Shown one piece after another: positions 17,844 to 28,265 of a stretch of DNA of 64,000 nucleotides. Positions within the stretch are counted from its first letter, which is position 1; every line of letters begins with the position of its first letter. The notes beneath the pieces are model-generated. The model was given only the letters and a program-made list of their open reading frames with translations. It was not told the DNA's origin and made no database searches. The stretch comes from Buttiauxella ferragutiae (GTDB lineage: Bacteria; Pseudomonadota; Gammaproteobacteria; Enterobacterales; Enterobacteriaceae): assembly GCF_001654915.1 (NCBI RefSeq), contig NZ_LXEQ01000027.1. The stretch is one strand, 5' to 3'. The position numbers and the translations under genes were made by a program.

Positions 17844-18134
17844 ATGTTGAAATCAATAATGTTGGCTTTATCGATTCTGGAGGTGACTCCGCTGGCAGCG
17901 CAAGCTTCTGAAATTACGCTTGTCCCGTCAGTCAAACTGCAAATTGGCGAGCAGGACCGGGGCGGTAACTACTGGGACGGTGAACACTGGCGCGACCGTG
18001 GCTGGTGGGACGATCACTATGAGTGGCGTGATAATAGATGGCATCCGCATGATAATCACGGTAAGAAAAATGGCCATTATAAAAAAGATAAACATGACAA
18101 CGGTAATCACTACGGCCAACACAAAAATCACTAA
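17844..18134 (+). CDS. Small secreted DUF2502-like protein (YpeC type)
   Basis: The 96-residue product has a signal peptide (MLKSIMLALSILEVTPLAAQA) and a short mature part that begins SEITLVPSVKLQIGEQD and turns into a region very rich in Trp, Asp, His, Gly and Lys, for example RGWWDDHYEW. This fits the DUF2502 (YpeC) family of periplasmic proteins of unknown function. The many His, Asp and Asn residues in the tail suggest metal binding, which is inference only. AAGGAG precedes the start. REP-like palindromes follow. Confidence 0.75.
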   Translation: MLKSIMLALSILEVTPLAAQASEITLVPSVKLQIGEQDRGGNYWDGEHWRDRGWWDDHYEWRDNRWHPHDNHGKKNGHYKKDKHDNGNHYGQHKNH

Positions 18135-18147
18135 ACGGGGTTTGTAG

Positions 18148-18215
18148 GGTGGATGAGCGTTAGCGTCATCCACCATTTACGCCAGTGGTGTCGGATGACG
18201 CAAGCTTATCCGACC
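18148..18215. repeat. REP-like palindrome pair
   Basis: Two imperfect palindromes, at 18148-18174 (GGTGGATGAGC to the complementary GTCATCCACC) and 18190-18215 (GTCGGATGACG to CTTATCCGACC), lie 15 bases apart in the gap between the convergent DUF2502 gene and yaaA. The same type of unit recurs at 54533-54594, so it is a dispersed REP/BIME-type element of this genome. Confidence 0.75.
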
Positions 18216-18226
18216 TGGGAAGAGGT

Positions 18227-19000
18227 TTACTGTTCGTGACGCTTAAACACTAACTCATGTTTGCCCGATGCAGCTTCATCAAAGAAGTAGCCATCGGTGT
18301 TAAAACCAGTGAGTTGTTCAGGTTTAGTGAGTCGATTCTCAATGATGTAGCGACTCATCAAACCACGCGCTTTCTTGGCATAGAAGCTGATGACTTTAAA
18401 CTTGCCATTCTTCTCATCCAGGAATACCGGCTTGATGATTTCTGCATTGAGCTTTTTCGGTTTTACCGACTTGTAATACTCGTCTGATGCCAGGTTAATC
18501 ACCACATTGTCGCCCTGAGCTGCCAGCGCCTGGTTCAGCTTTTCGGTGATGGTGTCGCCCCAGAAATGATACAGATCTTTGCCCTTCGGGTTTTCAAGCT
18601 TAATGCCCATCTCCAGACGATAAGGCTGCATCAGATCCAGCGGGCGTAACACGCCATATAGCCCTGAAAGCATGCGTAAATGCTGCTGGGCAAAATCGAA
18701 ATCTGCGTCGCTAAACTCTTCAGCTTGTAATCCGGTATACACATCGCCTTTGAACGCCAGAATCGCCTGACGCGCATTTTGCGGTGTGAAATCAGGCTGC
18801 CATTCATGAAAACGGGTTTCGTTCAATGACGCCAGCTTGTCACTGATGTGCATCAATGACGAAATTTGCGGTGCGCTAAGCTTGCGCGCCACCGCAATCA
18901 ACTGCTGCGAATGGTCCAGCAGTTCTGGCTGAGTATAACGATCGGTAGGAAGATCACTTTGATAATCCAGTGTTTTTGCAGGTGAAATTAGTATGAGCAT
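18227..19000 (-). CDS. yaaA: Peroxide stress resistance protein YaaA
   Basis: The 257-residue UPF0246 protein begins MLILISPAKTLDYQ and contains LSGLYGVLRPLDLMQPYRLEMG and FYAKKARGLMSRYI, conserved blocks of the family. In E. coli YaaA is induced through OxyR and limits free iron and DNA damage during hydrogen peroxide stress, and the fold binds DNA. It sits between the phytase/gap insert and yaaJ, in the conserved thrC-yaaA-yaaJ-talB order. Confidence 0.95.
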   Translation of the reverse strand: MLILISPAKTLDYQSDLPTDRYTQPELLDHSQQLIAVARKLSAPQISSLMHISDKLASLNETRFHEWQPDFTPQNARQAILAFKGDVYTGLQAEEFSDADFDFAQQHLRMLSGLYGVLRPLDLMQPYRLEMGIKLENPKGKDLYHFWGDTITEKLNQALAAQGDNVVINLASDEYYKSVKPKKLNAEIIKPVFLDEKNGKFKVISFYAKKARGLMSRYIIENRLTKPEQLTGFNTDGYFFDEAASGKHELVFKRHEQ

Positions 19001-19086
19001 CTCTGTTCCTTGCCGCCGCGATGTAACTCGACATATTTTGGCTACATGGTAGCAAATTTACTGAAAGTATCTGCCAATGGTTGCGA

Positions 19087-20532
19087 TTAGCGCCTGGTTT
19101 CAGGTGGCTTGTGATTGTCCCAAATACCGGGTTCCAGTTGGCTTTTAATTTCGGGAAAACGATTCGGATCGAAAACTGGCGTCATACCGAGGCGCAACTG
19201 GCGCAGGTAATCGGCGCTCAAATCACGTGCGATAGGCGATAGCAATAAAATCGCCGTGAGATTAGTGACCGCCATAAACGCCATTGCCACATCTGCCATC
19301 TGCCAGACTATCGGCAACGGAGATAAAGTACCAAACATCACCATCACCAGCGCCATGCAGCGAAATAACACGATGGAAAATGGACTTTTATTTTGTAGAA
19401 ACAAAAGGTTGTTTTCTGCGTAGGCATAGTTGGCGATAATCGACGTGAAGGCAAACAGCAACACAATTAACGCGATAAACCCCGCCCCCCATGAACCGAC
19501 CACATTACTCAGCCCCTGTTGCACCAGCGTAACACCATTCATCTGTGGATTTGCGGTATCCAGAATTCCCGAAAAAAGGATGATTCCCGCGGTGGCGGTA
19601 CAGATGATCATGGTATCGATCAACACGCCGAACATTTGCACCAGCCCTTGCGAGGCGGGGTGTGGAGGCCAGGTGGCTGCTGCGGCTGCGGCGTTGGGTG
19701 ATGAACCCATTCCTGCTTCGTTGGAGAACATTCCTCGCTGAAAACCGGTGGTAATGGCCTGGCTGATGCTAAATCCAATCGCACCCGATGCCGCTTCTTG
19801 CCAACCAAACGCGCTTCTGAAAACCAGGGAAACGACTTCAGGCAGGCGTTCGATGTTCATTGCTACAACCACGAGGCTCATCAACACCCAGATAAATGCC
19901 ATGAACGGCACTAGCCATTGGGAGACACGCGCAGTGCCACGCATTCCGCCCCAAATCACGCCAGCCGTCAAAACAACAAGTGCGATGCCAATCCAGGTTT
20001 TAGGGATCCCGAAAGCATGGTTAACTGCGCTGGCGATGGAGTTGGCTTGTACCGCGTTGAAAATCAATCCAAAGGCGACCATCAGGAAGACGGAAAACAT
20101 CACCCCCATCCAGCGCATTCCAAGCCCGCGTTCCATGTACCAGGCGGGGCCACCACGGTAATTACCTTCACTATCACGGGTTTTATAGAGCTGGGCGAGG
20201 GTACATTCGGCAAAGGATGTTGCCATTCCAAGCATGGCGACTACCCACATCCAAAAAATAGCGCCAGGGCCACCGAGAGTTAGTGCAATTGCGACGCCGG
20301 AAAGATTACCGCTGCCGATGCGTGCGGCAAGGCTTGTACACAGCGCCTGAAATGAGGAAAGTCCGGAAGAATCTTCGTTTTTATTGGTAAGGATGAGACC
20401 GCGAAGCTGGGTCAGATAGCGAAACTGGACAAAGCCACATTGCCAGGTAAACCAAATACCGGCCCCGACTAATAAATAAATGAGAATAGAACCCCACAGT
20501 ATCTCATTGATGAACATAAAAAAATCGGCCAT
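19087..20532 (-). CDS. yaaJ: Alanine/glycine:cation symporter family protein YaaJ
   Basis: The 481-residue inner-membrane protein belongs to the AGCS sodium/amino-acid symporters. It has about ten helices and the family signature SNEAGMGSSPNAAAAA, plus FAECTLAQLYK near the N-terminal third. The start at 20532 (MADFFMFINE) is preferred because GAGGG lies six bases upstream; 21 codons of further in-frame sequence have no ribosome binding site. The presumed substrate is alanine or glycine; E. coli YaaJ has little direct characterisation. Confidence 0.92.
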   Translation of the reverse strand: MADFFMFINEILWGSILIYLLVGAGIWFTWQCGFVQFRYLTQLRGLILTNKNEDSSGLSSFQALCTSLAARIGSGNLSGVAIALTLGGPGAIFWMWVVAMLGMATSFAECTLAQLYKTRDSEGNYRGGPAWYMERGLGMRWMGVMFSVFLMVAFGLIFNAVQANSIASAVNHAFGIPKTWIGIALVVLTAGVIWGGMRGTARVSQWLVPFMAFIWVLMSLVVVAMNIERLPEVVSLVFRSAFGWQEAASGAIGFSISQAITTGFQRGMFSNEAGMGSSPNAAAAAATWPPHPASQGLVQMFGVLIDTMIICTATAGIILFSGILDTANPQMNGVTLVQQGLSNVVGSWGAGFIALIVLLFAFTSIIANYAYAENNLLFLQNKSPFSIVLFRCMALVMVMFGTLSPLPIVWQMADVAMAFMAVTNLTAILLLSPIARDLSADYLRQLRLGMTPVFDPNRFPEIKSQLEPGIWDNHKPPETRR

Positions 20533-20748
20533 TAACATCCCTCGTTTACATGCACTGCGAGCACGACTAATGCGCGGTGGTTGCGCATGTTCCATTAGAT
20601 TGCAGGCGAATAATACACAGAATATATCAGTTTCGCGTTCAGTTCCTGACGATGTGTTGCTGCGGTTGCGCCTGAATGACGTCGTGATATCATCAAGCCA
20701 GACCGGTTACATCCCCCTAACAAGTTACACCTAACGAGAAACACTATC

Positions 20749-21702
20749 ATGACGGATAAATTGACCTCCCTGCGTCAGCTAACCACAGTTGTGGCGGACA
20801 CCGGGGATATTGCGGCAATGAAGCTGTATCAACCGCAAGATGCTACCACCAACCCATCTCTGATCCTGAACGCTGCGCAAATTCCTGAATACCGCAAACT
20901 GATTGATGATGCGGTTGCATGGGCGCGTGAGCAAAGCAGCGATCGTGCACAACAAGTTGTGGATGCAACTGACAAGCTTGCGGTGAATATTGGTCTGGAA
21001 ATCCTCAAACTGATCCCTGGTCGCATTTCTACTGAAGTTGATGCGCGTCTGTCTTACGACACCGATGCCAGCATCACCAAAGCAAAACGTCTGATCAAAA
21101 TGTATAACGATGCGGGCATCAGCAATGACCGTATCCTGATCAAACTGGCTTCTACCTGGCAGGGCATTCGTGCTGCTGAACAGCTGGAGCAAGAAGGTAT
21201 CAACTGTAACCTGACGCTGCTGTTCTCCTTCGCTCAGGCTCGTGCTTGTGCTGAAGCTGGCGTGTTCCTGATTTCTCCATTCGTGGGCCGTATCCTCGAC
21301 TGGTACAAAACCAATACCGATAAGAAAGAGTACGCTGCGCACGAAGATCCAGGTGTGGTTTCTGTTTCTGAAATCTACCAGTACTACAAACAACACGGTT
21401 ACGAAACCGTCGTTATGGGCGCAAGCTTCCGTAACCTGGGCGAGATTATCGAACTGGCTGGTTGTGACCGTCTGACCATCGCGCCTGCTCTGCTCAAAGA
21501 GCTGGCTGAAAGCGAAGGTGCGGTTGAGCGTAAACTGGCTTACACCGGTGAAGTTAAAGCACGCCCTGAGCGTATGACTGAATCCGAGTTCCTGTGGAGC
21601 CATAACCAGGATCCAATGGCAGTTGATAAACTGGCTGACGGCATCCGTAAGTTTGCTATCGACCAGGAAAAACTGGAAAAAATGATCGGCGACCTGCTGT
21701 AA
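20749..21702 (+). CDS. talB: Transaldolase B
   Basis: The 317-residue enzyme of the pentose phosphate pathway transfers a dihydroxyacetone unit between sedoheptulose-7-phosphate and glyceraldehyde-3-phosphate. The Schiff-base lysine lies in RILIKLASTWQGI (about residue 132) and the N-terminal DATTNPSLIL block is intact. Length equals E. coli TalB. It is divergent from yaaJ and followed by a strong terminator. Confidence 0.97.
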   Translation: MTDKLTSLRQLTTVVADTGDIAAMKLYQPQDATTNPSLILNAAQIPEYRKLIDDAVAWAREQSSDRAQQVVDATDKLAVNIGLEILKLIPGRISTEVDARLSYDTDASITKAKRLIKMYNDAGISNDRILIKLASTWQGIRAAEQLEQEGINCNLTLLFSFAQARACAEAGVFLISPFVGRILDWYKTNTDKKEYAAHEDPGVVSVSEIYQYYKQHGYETVVMGASFRNLGEIIELAGCDRLTIAPALLKELAESEGAVERKLAYTGEVKARPERMTESEFLWSHNQDPMAVDKLADGIRKFAIDQEKLEKMIGDLL

Positions 21703-21708
21703 TCATTG

Positions 21709-21739
21709 GCGTGACCGGAGTGTTCCGGTCACGCTTTTT
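21709..21739 (+). terminator. talB terminator
   Basis: GCGTGACCGGA and TCCGGTCACGC form a perfect 11-bp stem with a four-base loop, followed by TTTTT. It starts seven bases after the talB stop codon. Confidence 0.93.
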
Positions 21740-21812
21740 AGTGTTTCACCCTGTCTGCAATTCCCTTCGCCGTGTATCATTCCGTTAAGTTTGCTGATTT
21801 CCCGGGAATGAT

Positions 21813-22400
21813 ATGAATACCTTACGCATTGGCTTAGTTTCGATCTCTGACCGCGCTTCAAGCGGCGTTTATCAAGATAAAGGCATTCCGGCGCTCGTTG
21901 CCTGGCTGGAGAAAACCTTAACCACTCCTTTTCAAATAGAAACCCGCTTAATCCCTGATGAACAGCCGCTGATTGAACAAGCGCTGTGTGAGTTGGTGGA
22001 TGAAATGGCCTGTCATTTGGTGCTCACCACGGGTGGTACGGGGCCGGCGCGTCGCGATGTCACTCCTGACGCAACGCTTGCCATTGCTGACCGTGTGATG
22101 CCGGGCTTCGGCGAGCAGATGCGCCAGATCAGCCTGCAGTTTGTGCCAACGGCGATTCTTTCGCGCCAGGTGGGCGTTATCCGTAAGCAGGCGCTAATCC
22201 TCAATTTACCTGGCCAGCCAAAATCGATTCAAGAAACGCTTGAAGGCGTTAAAGATGCTGATGGCAAAGTTGTGGTATCGGGTATTTTTGCAAGTGTACC
22301 GTATTGTATACAGCTGCTGGATGGTCCTTACATTGAAACAGATATGACTGTCGTAGCATCTTTTCGTCCAAAAAGTGCAATTCGTGAAGTAAATATCTAA
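21813..22400 (+). CDS. mog: Molybdopterin adenylyltransferase Mog
   Basis: The 195-residue enzyme adenylates molybdopterin to prepare it for molybdate insertion by MoeA. The MoaB/Mog signature LTTGGTGPARRDVTPDAT (about residues 69-86) and the loop IRKQALILNLPGQPKSIQE are intact, and length equals E. coli Mog. It lies between talB and an extra MFS gene. Confidence 0.97.
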   Translation: MNTLRIGLVSISDRASSGVYQDKGIPALVAWLEKTLTTPFQIETRLIPDEQPLIEQALCELVDEMACHLVLTTGGTGPARRDVTPDATLAIADRVMPGFGEQMRQISLQFVPTAILSRQVGVIRKQALILNLPGQPKSIQETLEGVKDADGKVVVSGIFASVPYCIQLLDGPYIETDMTVVASFRPKSAIREVNI

Positions 22401-22525
22401 AAATAGGTTGTTTGTGACATAAGATGTAGTGGCTCTGGTATGTCGTGTGGGGAACGTTATAGTAAGTTTTGCTTTACAGCAAAATGGAAACTAAAAACCA
22501 CACTCATCTTTATGCGCAGGTTCTT

Positions 22526-23851
22526 ATGTCACAACAATTGCCGTCAACACCACACACAAGACCTCTGAATCGTCAGGATTACAAAACCCTGACCCTTGCC
22601 GCCCTTGGTGGCGCGCTCGAATTCTACGACTTCATCATCTTCGTCTTCTTTGCCACCGTCGTCGGGGCACTGTTCTTCCCCGCGGATATTCCTGAATGGC
22701 TACGTCAGCTACAAACGTTCGGCATCTTTGCTGCGGGTTATCTGGCGCGCCCGCTAGGTGGCATCATCATGGCGCACTTTGGTGATCTGGTGGGACGCAA
22801 AAAAATGTTCACCCTGAGCATTTTGCTGATGGCGTTGCCGACTCTGGCGATTGGTATGTTGCCGACCTACGAAACTCTCGGCATTGCCGCACCGGTATTA
22901 CTGCTGTTGATGCGCGTTCTTCAAGGGGCGGCAATCGGCGGTGAAGTGCCAGGCGCCTGGGTGTTTGTTGCCGAGCACGTACCTTATAAACGTATCGGCA
23001 TCGCCTGTGGCACGTTAACTGCTGGTTTAACTGCCGGGATTTTGCTGGGTTCCGTTGTCGCCACCATTATTAATACTTCGATGACGCAGCAGGCGATTCA
23101 TGATGGCGGCTGGCGTATTCCGTTCTTCTTAGGCGGTATTTTCGGGCTGGTGGCGATGTACTTGCGCCGCTGGTTGCAAGAGACGCCGATTTTTATTGAG
23201 ATGCAGCAACGTAAAGCACTGGCAGAAGAGTTGCCGTTGAAATCCGTCATCGTGAACCATAAAAAGGCTGTCGTGGTTTCGATGCTGCTGACCTGGTTGC
23301 TGTCTGCAGGAATTGTTGTGGTTATTTTGATGGCGCCAACCTGGTTGCAAAAACAGTTGGGCATCGCGCCAGCACTGACGCTTCAGGCAAACAGTATTGC
23401 GATTGTGATGTTGTGTATCGGGTGTATCTTAGCCGGGATGATTATCGACCGTATTGGTGCCAGCAAGACCTTTATCATCGGTAGTGTGTTGCTGGCGGTT
23501 TGTAGCTGGATGTTCTATCACCTGACGGCGAGCCATCCTGAATATTTGTTCTTCTTATATGGCCTGGTTGGTTTGAGCGTTGGCGTGGTAGGTGCGGTGC
23601 CATACGTAATGGTCAGGGCATTCCCGGCAGAAGTGCGGTTTAGTGGGATTTCGTTCTCTTATAATATGTCTTATGCCATTTTCGGTGGTCTGACACCTAT
23701 CTTTGTCACCATGTTGTCGGCGGTATCACCGATGGCTCCTGCCTGGTATGTGCTGGCACTGGCAATGGTTGGCCTGGCACTGGGAATTTGGCTGAGAAAT
23801 GATTTAACGCATGAAGGGAAGGTGGTTGAAAGACCGCTGCAACATTCATAA
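22526..23851 (+). CDS. MFS transporter, metabolite:H+ symporter (MHS) type
   Basis: The 441-residue protein (start at MSQQLPST, chosen over upstream in-frame codons because the AGG-containing leader and family length favour it) has 12 predicted helices. The loop GDLVGRKKMFTLSILLMALPTLAIGMLPTY and the motif GALEFYDFIIF are typical of the MHS family that includes ProP, KgtP and ShiA. The substrate cannot be named. It is inserted between mog and satP, which are adjacent in E. coli. A terminator follows directly. Confidence 0.85.
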   Translation: MSQQLPSTPHTRPLNRQDYKTLTLAALGGALEFYDFIIFVFFATVVGALFFPADIPEWLRQLQTFGIFAAGYLARPLGGIIMAHFGDLVGRKKMFTLSILLMALPTLAIGMLPTYETLGIAAPVLLLLMRVLQGAAIGGEVPGAWVFVAEHVPYKRIGIACGTLTAGLTAGILLGSVVATIINTSMTQQAIHDGGWRIPFFLGGIFGLVAMYLRRWLQETPIFIEMQQRKALAEELPLKSVIVNHKKAVVVSMLLTWLLSAGIVVVILMAPTWLQKQLGIAPALTLQANSIAIVMLCIGCILAGMIIDRIGASKTFIIGSVLLAVCSWMFYHLTASHPEYLFFLYGLVGLSVGVVGAVPYVMVRAFPAEVRFSGISFSYNMSYAIFGGLTPIFVTMLSAVSPMAPAWYVLALAMVGLALGIWLRNDLTHEGKVVERPLQHS

Positions 23852-23852
23852 A

Positions 23853-23882
23853 AAAACGCGGAGCCTGGCTCCGCGTTTTTGT
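23853..23882 (+). terminator. Terminator between the MFS gene and satP
   Basis: AAAACGCGGAGCC and GGCTCCGCGTTTT pair almost without a loop break, with T residues after the stem. The A-rich left arm makes it usable for the convergent satP transcript as well. Confidence 0.9.
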
Positions 23883-23906
23883 CTTCTGACTCGTTGCTTG
23901 CCGGAA

Positions 23907-24473
23907 TTAGTGTTTTTCACCAATTGGCAGCACGGTACGGCCAAACTGCTCGTTGAGCACTTCGCCCATCGCCAGGTAAATGGCGCTAGCACCACAAACC
24001 AGACCGATCCAACCCGCAACGCGCACGATGCTTTCGTTATCAACCAGGTGGCCAATAGCCAGCAGGGCAAACAGAACTGTCAGGCTAGCAAACACGAACT
24101 GCAGCATGCGGTTAGCTTGCAGGGTGCCGAAGAACATGAACAGAGTGAAGACACCCCACAGGCCGAGATACGCGCCAAGGAAGTGTGCGTTTGCCGCGTC
24201 TGCAAGACCCATCTTAGGCATGATCAGAATGGCGACCAGAGTCAGCCAGAAAGAGCCATAAGAAGTGAATGCTGTCAGGCCGAAAGTATTACCTTTCTTG
24301 AATTCCAGCAGGCCGGCAAAAATTTGCGCGATACCACCGTAAAAAATACCCATTGCAAGAATGTTGACATCCATAGGGAAGATGCCGGTGTTATGCAGGT
24401 TGAGCAGGATGGTGGTCATGCCGAAGCCCATCAAGCCCAGGGGAGCTGGATTAGCCAACTTAGTGTTGCCCAT
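23907..24473 (-). CDS. satP: Acetate/succinate:H+ symporter SatP
   Basis: The 188-residue inner-membrane protein of the GPR1/FUN34/YaaH family has six helices and the N-terminal signature NPAPLGLMGFGMTTILLNLHN. SatP (formerly YaaH) imports acetate and succinate with protons. Length equals the E. coli protein. It is transcribed away from dnaK across a 298-base region that holds the dnaK heat-shock promoters. Confidence 0.96.
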   Translation of the reverse strand: MGNTKLANPAPLGLMGFGMTTILLNLHNTGIFPMDVNILAMGIFYGGIAQIFAGLLEFKKGNTFGLTAFTSYGSFWLTLVAILIMPKMGLADAANAHFLGAYLGLWGVFTLFMFFGTLQANRMLQFVFASLTVLFALLAIGHLVDNESIVRVAGWIGLVCGASAIYLAMGEVLNEQFGRTVLPIGEKH

Positions 24474-24617
24474 AGTTCCTCTAAAATTCGTCTGAAAATG
24501 GATATATGTGAGCGCCGCATAACCGCTAAAGGGCAGCGGGGCGCGGCATCATAATCAGGTGAAGGGCGCGAGTCTATGATCTAAACAGGTGTGAAGATGA
24601 AAATTTTTTTTACCTTG

Positions 24618-24646
24618 CCCCTTGATGGCGAGCTTAGTGACCCCAT
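24618..24646 (+). promoter_or_regulatory. dnaK sigma-32 promoter P1
   Basis: CCCCTTGAT with CTTGAT at 24621-24626, a 14-base spacer and CCCCAT at 24641-24646 match the heat-shock consensus and the known E. coli dnaK P1 in sequence and position. Confidence 0.85.
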
Positions 24647-24697
24647 CTTGTATCCAACCGCAGTTGATGAGCCTGCAAAAAAAGCACGTTTGGGCAG

Positions 24698-24722
24698 TTG
24701 AAAGACTCTTGTTTGCCCGCAT
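24698..24722 (+). promoter_or_regulatory. dnaK sigma-32 promoter P2
   Basis: TTGAAA at 24698-24703 and CCCGCAT at 24716-24722 are 12 bases apart and align with E. coli dnaK P2 (TTGAAA, CCCCTAT). It lies about 50 bases from the dnaK start. Confidence 0.75.
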
Positions 24723-24771
24723 AACAGGTTCACAACCACATGACGAACAAATTTTAAGTGGAGACGTTTAG

Positions 24772-26691
<1,920 letters not shown>

Positions 26692-26700
26692 TCGCCCTTT

Positions 26701-26830
26701 TATTCATATTCGAAATAATTCGAGTTGCAGGTAGGCGGCAAGGGAGTGAATCCCCAGGAGCTTACTAAAGTAAGTGACTGGGGTGAATGAGCGCAGCCAA
26801 CACCCCTGCAGCTCGAAGAATGATGAATAG
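26701..26830. repeat. ERIC (IRU) element between dnaK and dnaJ
   Basis: The about 130-bp imperfect palindrome carries GTGAATCCCCAGGAGCTTAC and AAGTAAGTGACTGGGGTGA, which are the classic ERIC core sequences, flanked by TTCGAGTTGCAGG (26719-26731) and CCTGCAGCTCGAA (26805-26817). Length fits the 127-bp ERIC consensus. Being inside the dnaKJ operon it will be transcribed and can fold into a long hairpin in the mRNA. Confidence 0.93.
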
Positions 26831-26905
26831 AGCGGTTGGTAACTGGCACGGGCGTTGAGGTTTTCCTCTGCGCCCGTGCCCGCATGTTAGGGGCAGACAA
26901 AAAAG

Positions 26906-28045
26906 ATGGCGAAGAGAGACTATTACGAGGTTTTAGGCGTTCCGAAAAACGCGGAAGAGCGTGAAATCAAGAAAGCCTATAAACGCCTGGCAATGAAGTT
27001 CCACCCGGATCGTAATCAGGGTGACAAAGAGTCCGAGGCGAAGTTTAAAGAAATTAAAGAAGCCTACGAAATCCTTACCGACGAACAAAAACGTGCAGCC
27101 TACGACCAGTATGGTCATGCCGCGTTTGAACAGGGTGGTATGGGTGGCGGCGGTCACGGTGGATTTGGTGGCGGTGGTGCTGACTTCGGCGATATCTTTG
27201 GCGACGTATTCGGCGATATCTTCGGTGGTGGCCGTCGTCAACGCGCTTCCCGTGGTGCCGATTTACGCTACAACATGGACTTAACGCTGGAAGAAGCGGT
27301 TCGTGGCGTCACCAAAGAGATCCGCATTCCAACACTCGAAGAGTGTGGCGTTTGCCACGGTAGCGGCGCGAAAGCGGGATCTAAACCGCAGACTTGCCCG
27401 ACTTGTCATGGGCAAGGCCAGGTGCAGATGCGCCAGGGCTTCTTCACAGTGCAGCAAAGCTGCCCGCACTGCCAGGGTCGTGGCTCGATTATTAAAGATC
27501 CGTGCAATACCTGCCATGGCCATGGTCGTGTAGAAAAAACCAAAACCCTGTCCGTGAAGATCCCGGCGGGTGTGGATACCGGCGATCGTATTCGTCTTGC
27601 TGGTGAAGGTGAAGCAGGCGAACACGGAGCACCATCAGGTGATTTGTACGTTCAGGTTCAGGTCAAACAGCACCCAATCTTTGAGCGTGAAGGCAATAAC
27701 CTGTATTGCGAAGTGCCAATTAACTTTGCAATGGCGGCGTTGGGTGGTGAGATTGAAGTGCCAACCCTGGATGGTCGTGTGAACCTGAAAGTACCTGGTG
27801 AAACGCAAACTGGCAAATTGTTCAGAATGCGTGGCAAAGGGGTGAAATCCGTACGTGGCGGGGCTCAGGGCGACCTGTTATGCCGCGTTGTGGTGGAAAC
27901 ACCTGTCAGCCTGAACGAAAAGCAGAAGCAGTTGCTGCGCGATCTGGCTGAAAGTTTTGGTGGGCCAAGCGGTGAAAAGAACAGTCCGCGTTCAAAGAAT
28001 TTCTTTGATGGCGTGAAGAAATTCTTTGATGACTTAACCCGCTAA
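26906..28045 (+). CDS. dnaJ: Molecular chaperone DnaJ (Hsp40)
   Basis: The 379-residue co-chaperone has an N-terminal J domain with HPD (KFHPDRNQGD, residues 33-35), a Gly/Phe-rich linker (about 75-105), four CxxCxGxG zinc repeats (CGVCHGSG, CPTCHGQG, CPHCQGRG, CNTCHGHG) and C-terminal substrate-binding domains. It stimulates DnaK ATPase. Usually it lies about 90 bases from dnaK in E. coli; here the gap is 214 bases because of the ERIC element. Confidence 0.98.
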   Translation: MAKRDYYEVLGVPKNAEEREIKKAYKRLAMKFHPDRNQGDKESEAKFKEIKEAYEILTDEQKRAAYDQYGHAAFEQGGMGGGGHGGFGGGGADFGDIFGDVFGDIFGGGRRQRASRGADLRYNMDLTLEEAVRGVTKEIRIPTLEECGVCHGSGAKAGSKPQTCPTCHGQGQVQMRQGFFTVQQSCPHCQGRGSIIKDPCNTCHGHGRVEKTKTLSVKIPAGVDTGDRIRLAGEGEAGEHGAPSGDLYVQVQVKQHPIFEREGNNLYCEVPINFAMAALGGEIEVPTLDGRVNLKVPGETQTGKLFRMRGKGVKSVRGGAQGDLLCRVVVETPVSLNEKQKQLLRDLAESFGGPSGEKNSPRSKNFFDGVKKFFDDLTR

Positions 28046-28071
28046 ACTTCACACTCCTTTGTGTAGCGCCA

Positions 28072-28107
28072 AAGCCTGAATCGAATATTTTTGATTCAGG
28101 CTTTTTT
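28072..28107 (+). terminator. dnaKJ operon terminator
   Basis: AAGCCTGAATC and GATTCAGGCTT form a perfect 11-bp stem followed by TTTTT, 27 bases after the dnaJ stop. Confidence 0.92.
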
Positions 28108-28265
28108 ATGCGCCGAATTTGATTAGCTCAATTAACATTCCAATTCGATTTTTTCGAGTTATTCGCGCCATATAATCTACTTTTATCGAGGTGTTGGTTG
28201 GGTTATGCTTAATACATATTAATGCCCTAAATGTTTAAGGCAGTAAAAATAAGTTGGGTGAAATA

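Noticed and set aside
18148..18215. CRISPR-like repeats
   Set aside because: Only two non-identical palindromic units with no spacer regularity and no cas gene; they fit REP elements.
23811..24554. A 247-codon plus-strand frame over satP
   Set aside because: It is antisense to satP, which is a complete membrane protein with family motifs, and its translation is polar with no known domain.
26701..26830. A small RNA gene between dnaK and dnaJ (E. coli has an annotated RNA there)
   Set aside because: The interval is accounted for by the ERIC palindrome; I saw no separate promoter or conserved RNA.
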